From Alphaproteobacteria bacterium (lineage in GTDB: Bacteria > Pseudomonadota > Alphaproteobacteria > Rhodobacterales > Rhodobacteraceae): a DNA stretch of 56,055 nucleotides. The stretch spans positions 1-56,055 of the forward strand of contig JAUHXK010000017.1 in assembly GCA_030427405.1 (NCBI GenBank), read 5' to 3'. Position 1 is the first letter of the stretch. Each line of letters begins with the position of its first letter. Positions 16,286 through 23,740 of the stretch are shown piece by piece. Both the position numbers and the translations under genes were made by a program. A model generated the notes under the pieces. The model had not been told where the DNA came from, made no database searches, and worked only from the letters and a program-made list of their open reading frames with translations.

Positions 16286-18967
16286 TCAGGCGATATCGCG
16301 TGGCGCAAAGGACATCGTGCGGAACGACGTCTTGTAAGGGCTTGGCCCCAGTTTGCGCAGCTTGGCGACGCCCATCTTGTAGTTGTAGTTGCCGCTGATC
16401 CAATCGACGATCCGCCCTTCAAGGGCATTTGCGGGTTGCTGCATGTGCAGAAAATCCATGTAGACAACACTTTTCTTGATGGCAGGCGTGACCATGGCCA
16501 CGGCAGTAATCGCCGCTTTGGTCAGTTCGATATGCCCGTTTTCCATCAGTTTCGAGAACTGGAAATCGTCGCCTTCCACACCCAGCAGCGTATGCTTGTT
16601 GCCCGGAACGCGTTCCGAATAGACCATCACATAATCGCCGCTTTCGATGCCGCGTTCGGCTGCATCGTCGGGGTGAACCTCGACCCAGTTCTCAGGCCAG
16701 CGCTGCACGATATAAGGGCGGCGGCGGTCGTCAAAACCAGATTGCCAGCGTTCGTTGATCCGGCCCGATGTCGCCCACAGCTCGCCTTGGGCCTTGTCCG
16801 GCTTCAGCCATTCCCAATAGTCCGAGAACAGGCCCCAGGGCGATTTCTGGATGTTGCACTTGCCCGTCTGCGTGTTGAAATGCGTCAGTTTCTTGTTGAA
16901 CACATCCGCACCAGCCGCACCGGTATCGGGCAGCTTGCGTGTAGTGTCGTGCAGGCGCTTGGTTTCGATCAGCGTCACCCCATCGGCATCCAGCATGACC
17001 GGGCATTGCACACCGTCGGTGCCAAATTCACGGACCTTCTGGTGCAGGGTCTTGCCCTCTTTCCCGGCCAGACGATAGACCGCGTGAAAATCCTTGCGCG
17101 ACCCGCGTGTGAAACGCACCGCCTCTTCGGCGACCTCGTTCGCGTTTTGCCAATCGAACCCGTCAAATCCCATGCGCGAGGCAAGCTGTGCGATGATCCA
17201 CCAGTCAGGTTTCGCAGCACCAGGCGCGTCATAGAATTTCTGGTACAGGCGCAGACGGCGTTCGCCATTGGCGCGCAGGAAATCTTCTTCGCCCCAGGTT
17301 GCAGCGGGGAACACGATGTCGGCGTAACGGTTTCCGATCGGATCCTGCAGATAGATGTCCTGGTTGATCACCACCATACCGCCGCTGTCGGCGCGGGCTT
17401 TCAGCGTGTCGATCATCTCTTGCTTGTCAAAGCTGGCGATCTGGTGCGCGTTGCGGACGGTCAGGTCTTCGAATTTGTCGGCCAGCTGCTGCGATCCGCA
17501 CATGGACTGAATCCAGGTGGTGCCTATCACATGCGCCATACGGGTGTGGCCCGCGATCAGATACCGGTCGGTATCCATGGCGCGGCGACGGCGCCCCGGC
17601 AGTTTCTCGGGCGATTTGTTGCGCGGGTATTTCCCGCCCTTCACGCCGCCTCGCTGGTGCCCACCGGCCCGGCCAATGACCTGACCCGGACGCCCGCCAC
17701 TACCACAGATGATGCCCAGCGCGGAAATCGCCTGTGTGTTGCCGGTATTGTTCGACCAATAGAACCCTTTTTCGATCATGATCGAGGTTTTGGGCCGTGT
17801 GCCATCCGCCTTGGGTTTGGCAAGCCATTCCGCAGCCGTATAGATTTTCTGCACGTCAATCTCGGCCATGGCCGCAGCAGTCTCAGGCGCGAATTCGTCC
17901 TGTGACAACAGCCACTCTTTCCAATCCTCGAAACCCTTGGTCTGGAATTTGCCCCAGGTCGTACGCCACTGCCACGGGGTGTTCCTTGTGCCCTGACCAA
18001 AGCCGGACGAGCTTTCCCACTTGTTGTTGACCCACTGTTTGATCCAGTCGCTGTCCTCCCAGCCATTTTCCACGATGACGCGGGCAATGGCGTTCACGAC
18101 CAGCAGGTCGGTGCCAGGAAGGACGTCTATATGCAGACCGCCCATCTTTTCCGCATGGGCCACACCGGCCGACCGGCGCGGGATCAGATAAATCTCGCGC
18201 TGGCCATTTTGCATCCCCTTCATCATCCACTGGGTATAGAGGATGGTCTTGGTCTCATACGGGTCGGTCCCGCAGACCAGCAGGGTTTCCGCATCCCTCC
18301 AGTCCTCATATGACGGGCCGAAATTGTCAAAGCCCGCATCCCGGAACCCGGGGGTCGAGGTTACATCGGACGGCGTGTCGTGGAAGGTGAAGTTCGCGGT
18401 GTTGATATGGCGCAGCGCGTATTTCGAGATCGCATAGGTGTTCTCGATATACTGATAGCTGAACGTCTTCACGCCATAGGCATTGGCGCCGTGCTTGGCG
18501 ATGACGTGGTTGCCCACCTCGGCTGCAACATCCAGCGCCAGATCCCAGGGAACCGGCATCAACGTGCCATAGATCCGCATCAGCGGCGTTTTCAGGCGGT
18601 CGCGCGTCGGTGTCTGGGGGTTATAGCATTTCTGCGCGATGCATCCCCCCCGCAAAGAGCTGTCACCGTCGGTATTGACGTGTTTTGCATCCTTGTCGGG
18701 AATGATCACCACATGGTGCGGCTGCCCCTTGTGCAGAACGATATTGTGCTGGTTCGGGGCCACCCATGCGCCCAAGGGGGCCACGGGGAAATCCTCGCCA
18801 AAGGCATTTTCATCCGCCGACGGACCACCGGATTTAGCCGTCACCGGCCAGCGATAGACCTTGTAGCCACAGGCGACGATGCAATAATCGCAGGCGGTCG
18901 AGATGACCTCGGCCCCTTTGGGCGGCAGCGGGACATTGGTTTCGGGAACGTAATACGGGGTCGCCAT
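16286..18967 (-). CDS. idrA: IdrA-type (AioA-like) molybdopterin oxidoreductase, putative iodate reductase large subunit
   Basis: An 893-aa enzyme of the DMSO-reductase family, closest in reading to arsenite oxidase AioA and iodate reductase IdrA. The N-terminal Fe-S site is C26-x2-C29-x3-C33 with S104 in DSSLRGG in place of a fourth cysteine; the spacing C33-S104 equals that I recall for AioA (C28-S99), so a [3Fe-4S] cluster is expected. C109 and C114 follow closely and are absent from AioA. The rest covers all four Moco-binding domains. There is no signal peptide: export would rely on the Tat signal of the Rieske partner. Two di-haem peroxidase genes upstream distinguish this set from arsenite oxidase and match idrABP1P2. 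Iodate as substrate is inferred from that gene set. Confidence 0.82.
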   Translation of the reverse strand: MATPYYVPETNVPLPPKGAEVISTACDYCIVACGYKVYRWPVTAKSGGPSADENAFGEDFPVAPLGAWVAPNQHNIVLHKGQPHHVVIIPDKDAKHVNTDGDSSLRGGCIAQKCYNPQTPTRDRLKTPLMRIYGTLMPVPWDLALDVAAEVGNHVIAKHGANAYGVKTFSYQYIENTYAISKYALRHINTANFTFHDTPSDVTSTPGFRDAGFDNFGPSYEDWRDAETLLVCGTDPYETKTILYTQWMMKGMQNGQREIYLIPRRSAGVAHAEKMGGLHIDVLPGTDLLVVNAIARVIVENGWEDSDWIKQWVNNKWESSSGFGQGTRNTPWQWRTTWGKFQTKGFEDWKEWLLSQDEFAPETAAAMAEIDVQKIYTAAEWLAKPKADGTRPKTSIMIEKGFYWSNNTGNTQAISALGIICGSGGRPGQVIGRAGGHQRGGVKGGKYPRNKSPEKLPGRRRRAMDTDRYLIAGHTRMAHVIGTTWIQSMCGSQQLADKFEDLTVRNAHQIASFDKQEMIDTLKARADSGGMVVINQDIYLQDPIGNRYADIVFPAATWGEEDFLRANGERRLRLYQKFYDAPGAAKPDWWIIAQLASRMGFDGFDWQNANEVAEEAVRFTRGSRKDFHAVYRLAGKEGKTLHQKVREFGTDGVQCPVMLDADGVTLIETKRLHDTTRKLPDTGAAGADVFNKKLTHFNTQTGKCNIQKSPWGLFSDYWEWLKPDKAQGELWATSGRINERWQSGFDDRRRPYIVQRWPENWVEVHPDDAAERGIESGDYVMVYSERVPGNKHTLLGVEGDDFQFSKLMENGHIELTKAAITAVAMVTPAIKKSVVYMDFLHMQQPANALEGRIVDWISGNYNYKMGVAKLRKLGPSPYKTSFRTMSFAPRDIA

Positions 18968-18981
18968 GTTTCTGTTTCCCC

Positions 18982-19551
18982 CTAAGCGATCAAGTTGTCG
19001 TAACGGCCATAGATCAGCCCGAACATGCCAACGGCATAGATGTCGTCGCCCTCCAGCTCCAAAAGCACCTGCGGCAGCGATTGATAGGCCTGACCGGACA
19101 CCAGAATTCCATGCCGCGTCACGTCATAGGTGGACAGGTGCAGCGGGCATGGTCCCAGAACCTTGTGATCGGCCTTGTACGTGTCATAGAGCGACCCGCC
19201 CTGATGGGTGCAGGTAAGGTTAAAGGCCACTACGTCCCGCTGCGGACCGATACCACCGCCACATTCGACGCCTGTCCTGACCAGGATCGAATCCGAATAG
19301 TCGCCCTCGTCCGGGTAGTAGAATTCAACCGGCACGTCCTGTTCCAACTCGGACAATTTGCCGATCAGCTTGCGCGGATAGGTGGACACAAGGGCGGGCA
19401 CCTGTTCCGCCTGCCCGTGGCGGGTGGGCATCACCACCATGACAGTGAACGTCGTGGCACCTGATGCAAACAGGAACTGACGGCGGTTCACGGTGCAGGC
19501 CTTTTTGGCCTCGCCCGAACAGCTGCACCCGGTCGCGGTGTGATCTTTCAT
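18982..19551 (-). CDS. idrB: IdrB-type Rieske iron-sulfur subunit with Tat signal
   Basis: A 189-aa small subunit. A twin-arginine signal, VNRRQFLFASG (21-31), is preceded by an unusual cysteine-bearing stretch (GCSCSGEAKKAC). The [2Fe-2S] Rieske ligands are C114-T-H116 and C135-P-L-H138. The two extra cysteines that form a disulfide in most Rieske proteins are missing (CTHQGG and CPLH), as reported for some AioB proteins. It ends with the AioB-like GMFGLIYGRYDNLI. It moves electrons between the Mo/3Fe-4S subunit and periplasmic cytochromes. It lies 5 bp after the peroxidase gene and 14 bp before idrA. Confidence 0.85.
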   Translation of the reverse strand: MKDHTATGCSCSGEAKKACTVNRRQFLFASGATTFTVMVVMPTRHGQAEQVPALVSTYPRKLIGKLSELEQDVPVEFYYPDEGDYSDSILVRTGVECGGGIGPQRDVVAFNLTCTHQGGSLYDTYKADHKVLGPCPLHLSTYDVTRHGILVSGQAYQSLPQVLLELEGDDIYAVGMFGLIYGRYDNLIA

Positions 19552-19556
19552 GGCAC

Positions 19557-20741
19557 CTACTCCTTTGCTGCCGCCGGGAGCGGCTGGTAATCCGGCAAGA
19601 CCGGTTCATCGACCAGTATTTCTTCGCCAGAGAGAGATTTCAGGAAAGCCACAAGATCGGCCTTTTCCTCTTCGGTCAGGCCAAGGGGCTGGATCAGCGG
19701 TGATTTGTTTGCGGCAAACTCGTTCTCGCCACCGCCCTGGTCGTAGAAGTCCACCACATCTTCAAGCGACGCCAGCATGCCGTTATGCATGTAGGGTTCG
19801 GTATAAAGCGTATAGCGCAGCGACGGCGTGCGGAACTTGCCCTTGTCCGCCTTTTCCTTGGTGCGGAAGTAAAATCCGGGGTCGTCCTTGGTGTGGCGAT
19901 ACATTTCTTCGGTCACGCCCTTGGCATAAAGTTCGTACCGAAACGTGACCTGCGCCAGCCCTTCGTCTTGCCAGCCATCATACGGCGGCACCCCGGTGTT
20001 ATAGTATTTTTCGTCTGACAGAAGCGCACCGTTGTGACATTCGGAACATTGCGCCTTGCCGGTAAACAGGGCCAGCCCGCGTTTCTGTTCCTCGCTCAGC
20101 GCGTCATCATCCCCACGCAGATACCTGTCAAACGGTGTATCGGTTTGCACAATTGTGCGCTCGAACGCGGCGATGGCGCGCCAGGCATTGCCGATGCGTG
20201 GCCAGCGGTCGCCAAACACCGCGTTAAAGCGTTCAACATATTCGGGGACAAAGGCCAGGCGTGCCTCCATCATGTCAGCCTCGCCATTGCCGGCAACTGC
20301 GCCGCCAGCCGCAGATTTGGCCTGGTCTTCAAGGCTTTTGGACGCGCCCGCCCAGAACAATTTGCCGTAATAGGCCGCGTTCACGATGGTTTGGCTGTTG
20401 CGCCAGTGTGTCGTGCCCGGATAACCGAACGAGACCTGCGCCTCGACATCCCAGCCCACATAGGGGTTATGACAGGCCGAACAGGGGGTCGAGGGGTTAC
20501 CACCAAGGCGCGGATCGAAGAAAAGCATCTTGCCCAGTTCGATCTTGGCTTCGGTCTGCGGGTTGTCCAACGGAATGGGCGGCGGGCCCAGCGCAACCAG
20601 CGGCGCATCGGGGTCCGGATCGGCACCACCGGCACCGGCCTCGATCACCCTGCCATCCGCGGCAAGAACCTGCGACCCGAGGACCGTAAGGACAGCGGCG
20701 GCAAAGACGGCGCCGGGCAAGAAAGGGGTTTTGTCCTTCAT
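19557..20741 (-). CDS. IdrP-type di-haem cytochrome c peroxidase (MauG/CcpA family), second in operon
   Basis: A 394-aa periplasmic protein with a signal peptide ending near QVLA-ADG (27). Haem motifs are C87-SA-C90-H91 and C232-SE-C235-H236. Other family marks are GKMLFFDPRLGG, TPSLRYTLYTEPYMHNGMLASLEDVVDFYDQGGG and FLKSLSG. In the iodate reductase complex the two IdrP subunits are thought to remove hydrogen peroxide formed during iodate reduction. The ATG at 20741 is preceded by GAGGAGCG, which overlaps the end of the first peroxidase gene. Which of the known IdrP1 and IdrP2 this corresponds to cannot be decided by eye. Confidence 0.85.
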   Translation of the reverse strand: MKDKTPFLPGAVFAAAVLTVLGSQVLAADGRVIEAGAGGADPDPDAPLVALGPPPIPLDNPQTEAKIELGKMLFFDPRLGGNPSTPCSACHNPYVGWDVEAQVSFGYPGTTHWRNSQTIVNAAYYGKLFWAGASKSLEDQAKSAAGGAVAGNGEADMMEARLAFVPEYVERFNAVFGDRWPRIGNAWRAIAAFERTIVQTDTPFDRYLRGDDDALSEEQKRGLALFTGKAQCSECHNGALLSDEKYYNTGVPPYDGWQDEGLAQVTFRYELYAKGVTEEMYRHTKDDPGFYFRTKEKADKGKFRTPSLRYTLYTEPYMHNGMLASLEDVVDFYDQGGGENEFAANKSPLIQPLGLTEEEKADLVAFLKSLSGEEILVDEPVLPDYQPLPAAAKE

Positions 20742-20752
20742 CGTGCCGCTCC

Positions 20753-21856
20753 TCAGTTCGTGGCATCTTGCCAGTTTTCGATCGGCGCATAGTCCGTATC
20801 GATACGTTCCGGGACGAAATCCGGGCCGGTCAGCGGCACGCCGGACAGCGCCCTGAGAAAGGCCACCAGCTGCGCTTGCTCTGTCGCGGACAGGCCCAGC
20901 GGCCTGATCCGCGGGTCCTTGTTTGCATCATTGCCGCCGCCCGCATCGTAGAAGGCCACGACATCCTCTAGCGTGGCCAGCGTGCCGTTGTGCATATAGG
21001 GCGCGGTAAAGCTCAGTTCGCGCAGAGTGGGGGTCAGGAAGGTTCCGAACGTGTCGGCAGTGTGGGTGCGAATATATGCGCCGGGATCCGCGCGCTGGTT
21101 CATATAGTTTTCTACGCCGAGGAATTTCATCATGGCGACAAAGGTGATGTGGCGTTCGGGCGTCGCCCAAATCTCGGGGTTATCGGGAACCCCCAGGTTG
21201 TGGGGCAGGTCGTCGGTGAACCGCTCACCGGAATGGCACGCATTGCACCCGCTGGCCTTGAACACCCGGTACCCGGCCTGTGCGTCTTGGGACATCTCGC
21301 CGGTATCGAACGGAGCCCCGCGCGAAATCAGCGTTTTCAGGTATTCCGGGATTGCATTGCGGACACCACCGTTCGAGGGTTCGCCCAGGCCCGCAGCCTT
21401 GAACATCTCGACATAGACCGGATCCTGCTTGATGCGCTCCTGCATCAGCCGCATATCCATGTTCATCGCATAGGTTTCGGTAATGCTTTCGCGGGTTACG
21501 TCGTTGAGATCGGTGCCGATCCGCCCGTCATGAAACCACGCCGCGCGTTTGGCGCTGTTGATCAGGGTCGGCACGTTGCGGAAATGCAGACTGCCGGCAT
21601 AGGCGTCCGACAGCGCCTTGCCATCGGTGAACCCGTGCTCGGGCTGGTGGCAACTGGCGCAGGACGTTTCGGTATCGCCAGACAAGCGTGGGTCAAAAAA
21701 CAATCGCTTGCCAAGGGCGGCCTTGGCCGGGTCGAAGGCAACGGCCCCCACCGGGCCCGGTTCATCCGCCCAGACCGGGTGGACCGGCATCATGGCACCA
21801 AATGTCAGCAAGGACGCCGTCGAAAACGCCCAGAACGATCGTCTGGCTGTTGTCAT
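20753..21856 (-). CDS. IdrP-type di-haem cytochrome c peroxidase (MauG/CcpA family), first in operon
   Basis: A 367-aa periplasmic protein with a signal peptide ending near PVWA-DEP (30). Haem motifs are C66-AS-C69-H70 and C204-NA-C207-H208. It shares with its neighbour the RLFFDPRLSGD start and the TLRELSFTAPYMHNGTLATL segment, so the two are ancient duplicates. I chose the ATG at 21856, preceded by AAGGGGCAAAAGCG; an upstream ATG at 21889 lacks a site. It is the first gene of the operon, with an FNR-like box about 90 bp upstream. Peroxide removal is inferred from the family and context. Confidence 0.85.
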   Translation of the reverse strand: MTTARRSFWAFSTASLLTFGAMMPVHPVWADEPGPVGAVAFDPAKAALGKRLFFDPRLSGDTETSCASCHQPEHGFTDGKALSDAYAGSLHFRNVPTLINSAKRAAWFHDGRIGTDLNDVTRESITETYAMNMDMRLMQERIKQDPVYVEMFKAAGLGEPSNGGVRNAIPEYLKTLISRGAPFDTGEMSQDAQAGYRVFKASGCNACHSGERFTDDLPHNLGVPDNPEIWATPERHITFVAMMKFLGVENYMNQRADPGAYIRTHTADTFGTFLTPTLRELSFTAPYMHNGTLATLEDVVAFYDAGGGNDANKDPRIRPLGLSATEQAQLVAFLRALSGVPLTGPDFVPERIDTDYAPIENWQDATN

Positions 21857-21917
21857 CGCTTTTGCCCCTTGTCGCTGGTCCGGTCGCACCGGATGGCCGA
21901 TTACCGGCCTGACAAAG

Positions 21918-21958
21918 CTTAGAGGACAAATGCACCGTCTGGATTTGATTCAGATTAA
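21918..21958 (-). promoter_or_regulatory. FNR-like box and candidate promoter of the idr-type operon
   Basis: TTGAT-TCAG-ATTAA at 21945-21958 differs in one base from the FNR/FnrL/DNR consensus TTGAT-N4-ATCAA. On the minus strand a TCTAAG at 21923-21918 is a plausible -10; that puts a start near 21911, with the box centred about 41 bp upstream, the usual activating position. This predicts oxygen-limited induction of the operon. Confidence 0.6.
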
Positions 21959-22019
21959 GGTTCACCAAAAGTCATCGCAATTCTTGCTGCGGTCGAACCC
22001 GCGGCCCGTTGCGATGGTT

Positions 22020-22050
22020 GGGCAAACCCGGCCCGCGGCCGGGTTTGCCC
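22020..22050. terminator. Perfect 14-bp hairpin between sugar and iodate operons
   Basis: GGGCAAACCCGGCC (22020-22033) pairs exactly with GGCCGGGTTTGCCC (22037-22050) around a 3-nt loop. It follows the end of the FAH gene (22115) on the minus strand. There is no T-run, so it may act as a transcript-end stabiliser or factor-aided terminator. Confidence 0.6.
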
Positions 22051-22088
22051 GAAATATCACGGCTTTGCGGCACCGCAGCCCAAGGCCG

Positions 22089-22104
22089 GGCCCGCTGTCG
22101 GGCC
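22089..22104. terminator. Second hairpin after the FAH gene
   Basis: GGCCCG (22089-22094) pairs with CGGGCC (22099-22104) around CTGT, 10 bp after the FAH stop. With the stem at 22020-22050 it forms a double-hairpin separator before the iodate-type operon on the same strand. Confidence 0.45.
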
Positions 22105-22114
22105 TTTGCCCTGC

Positions 22115-22957
22115 CTATCCGGCGACGACCGATTGCTTTTGCACACCCAATCCGGCGATGCCCAACTCGATACGGTCACCCGGCTTCAGGTATGTCTGCG
22201 GCGACTGCCCCATGCCAACGCCCGGCGGTGTCCCGGTCGAAATCACGTCACCGGGTTGAAGCGACATGAACTGCGACAGGTGCGAGACCACGGTGGCCAC
22301 GCCAAAATGCATCGTGTTCGTTGAGCCGTCCTGGTACCGGTGGCCGTTCACCTCAAGGTACATGGGCAGGTCCTGCGGGTCCGCAATCTCGTCGCGGGTC
22401 ACCAGCCAGGGACCAATCGGCCCGAACGTATCGGCGGACTTGCCCTTGACCCATTGGCCCGAACGATGCAGCTGAAAATCACGCTCGGACAGGTCATTGA
22501 CGACGCAGTACCCGGCGACATGGTTCATCGCCTCGACCTCAGAGACGTATTTCGCCTCTTTTCCGATGACCACGCCCAATTCGACCTCCCAATCGGTTTT
22601 GACGGAACCGCGCGGGATTTCCACCGCGTCGTCGGGGCCCATGATCGCCGAAGTCGCCTTGAAGAAGATAACCGGCTCTTGCGGCAGTTCCATACCGCTT
22701 TCGGCGGCGTGGTCCGCATAGTTGAGGCCGATGCAGATGAACTTGCCAACGCTGCCGACGCAGGCACCGATGCGCGTATCCGGATCAACCTGCGGCAGCT
22801 TTTCGGGGTCCAGATCGCGCAGCTTGGCCAGGCTATCATCGCCCAGCGCCTGGCCAGAGATATCGTCGACGACCGAAGACAGATCGCGGATAACGCCGGC
22901 AGAATCCAGCAACCCCGGTTTTTCAAAACCCACGGGGCCATAGCGCAGCAATTTCAT
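22115..22957 (-). CDS. Fumarylacetoacetate hydrolase family protein, likely 2,4-diketo-3-deoxy-L-fuconate hydrolase
   Basis: A 280-aa FAH-fold enzyme. Family metal and catalytic segments: FICIGLNYADHAAESG near 73, EVELGVVIGKEAKYV near 120, YCVVNDLSERDFQ and GDVISTGTPPGVGMGQ. The proteins most like it cleave or isomerise 2,4-diketo acids. Directly after the SDR gene, it fits the last step of non-phosphorylative L-fucose breakdown: cleavage of 2,4-diketo-3-deoxy-L-fuconate to pyruvate and L-lactate. The ATG at 22957 is preceded by AGGAAGG. It is the last gene of the minus-strand sugar arm. Confidence 0.85.
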   Translation of the reverse strand: MKLLRYGPVGFEKPGLLDSAGVIRDLSSVVDDISGQALGDDSLAKLRDLDPEKLPQVDPDTRIGACVGSVGKFICIGLNYADHAAESGMELPQEPVIFFKATSAIMGPDDAVEIPRGSVKTDWEVELGVVIGKEAKYVSEVEAMNHVAGYCVVNDLSERDFQLHRSGQWVKGKSADTFGPIGPWLVTRDEIADPQDLPMYLEVNGHRYQDGSTNTMHFGVATVVSHLSQFMSLQPGDVISTGTPPGVGMGQSPQTYLKPGDRIELGIAGLGVQKQSVVAG

Positions 22958-22976
22958 ATTGGTTTCCTTCCTGGAA

Positions 22977-23732
22977 TCAGATTGTCCAGCCGCCATCAAT
23001 GGCGAATGGCTGGCCGGTGGTGAACTGGCTTGCGTCGCTGGCCAGGTATACGGCCAGTTCAGCGATTTCGTCGGCGGTTCCGATACGCCCCATCGGTTGA
23101 CGCGCGATGAAATCGGTCATCGCCTTGTCGTAGTCTCCTGTGGCGCGCAGACGCTCGTGCAGGCTGGGGCTGTCGACGGTACCGGGGCAGATGGCATTGC
23201 AGCGAATGCCGCGCGTTACGAAATCGGCGGCTACCGATTTGGTCAGCCCGATCACCGCCGCCTTGGACGCGCAATAGGCAAACCGGTTGGGAACACCCGT
23301 CATCGACGACGCGACCGAGGACATGTTGATGATCGACCCTCCGCCATTCTCAAGCATCTTTGGCAGCACAAGCCGGATCAGCCGGTACATGGCCTTTACG
23401 TTCAGATCAAAACTGAAATCCCAATCGGCTTCGTCACACTCCAGGATGGTACCGCCCGCCACATAGCCCGCGCAGTTGAACAGGATGTCCAGTGGCGGCA
23501 GATCAACAACCGCCGCGCCCACGGCGCTGGCATCGGTCACGTCCAGCTGAACCGCCGTGATCCCGGCGATGTTGCCAAGCTCGGCCACCGCGTCCGGGTT
23601 GATGTCGCTTGCAATGACGCGGGCACCTTCGCCGGCAAACCGTTCGACGGTTGCGCGCCCGATGCCCTGGCCTGCGGCGGTGACGAAGGCCGTCTTGCCC
23701 TGCAGGCGGTTCGAGTTGTTCTGTGTCGCCAT
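22977..23732 (-). CDS. SDR-family dehydrogenase, likely 2-keto-3-deoxy-L-fuconate dehydrogenase
   Basis: A 251-aa short-chain dehydrogenase. The NAD-binding motif TAAGQGIG is at 18-25, the NAG-type motif appears as NCAG, and the catalytic set is S139, Y153 and K157 (YCASK). The C-terminus ends in FAIDGGWTI, typical of the classical SDR family. Known L-fucose and L-rhamnose pathways use an SDR of this type to oxidise 2-keto-3-deoxy acids at C4 before an FAH-type hydrolase, and that gene follows within 20 bp. The ATG at 23732 is preceded by GAGGTC and lies 8 bp after the aldehyde dehydrogenase stop. Confidence 0.85.
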   Translation of the reverse strand: MATQNNSNRLQGKTAFVTAAGQGIGRATVERFAGEGARVIASDINPDAVAELGNIAGITAVQLDVTDASAVGAAVVDLPPLDILFNCAGYVAGGTILECDEADWDFSFDLNVKAMYRLIRLVLPKMLENGGGSIINMSSVASSMTGVPNRFAYCASKAAVIGLTKSVAADFVTRGIRCNAICPGTVDSPSLHERLRATGDYDKAMTDFIARQPMGRIGTADEIAELAVYLASDASQFTTGQPFAIDGGWTI

Positions 23733-23740
23733 ATCTGACC

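Noticed and set aside
14968..17905. Two long plus-strand frames (476 and 572 codons)
   Set aside because: They are antisense to the HEAT-repeat and molybdoenzyme genes, which have clear motifs; the antisense products have none and no ribosome-binding sites.
16286..19551. Arsenite oxidase (aioAB)
   Set aside because: The large and small subunits are AioAB-like, but two di-haem peroxidase genes in the same operon fit iodate reductase, and no aioXSR, ars genes or cytochrome c552 gene are nearby. A tree could still reverse this.
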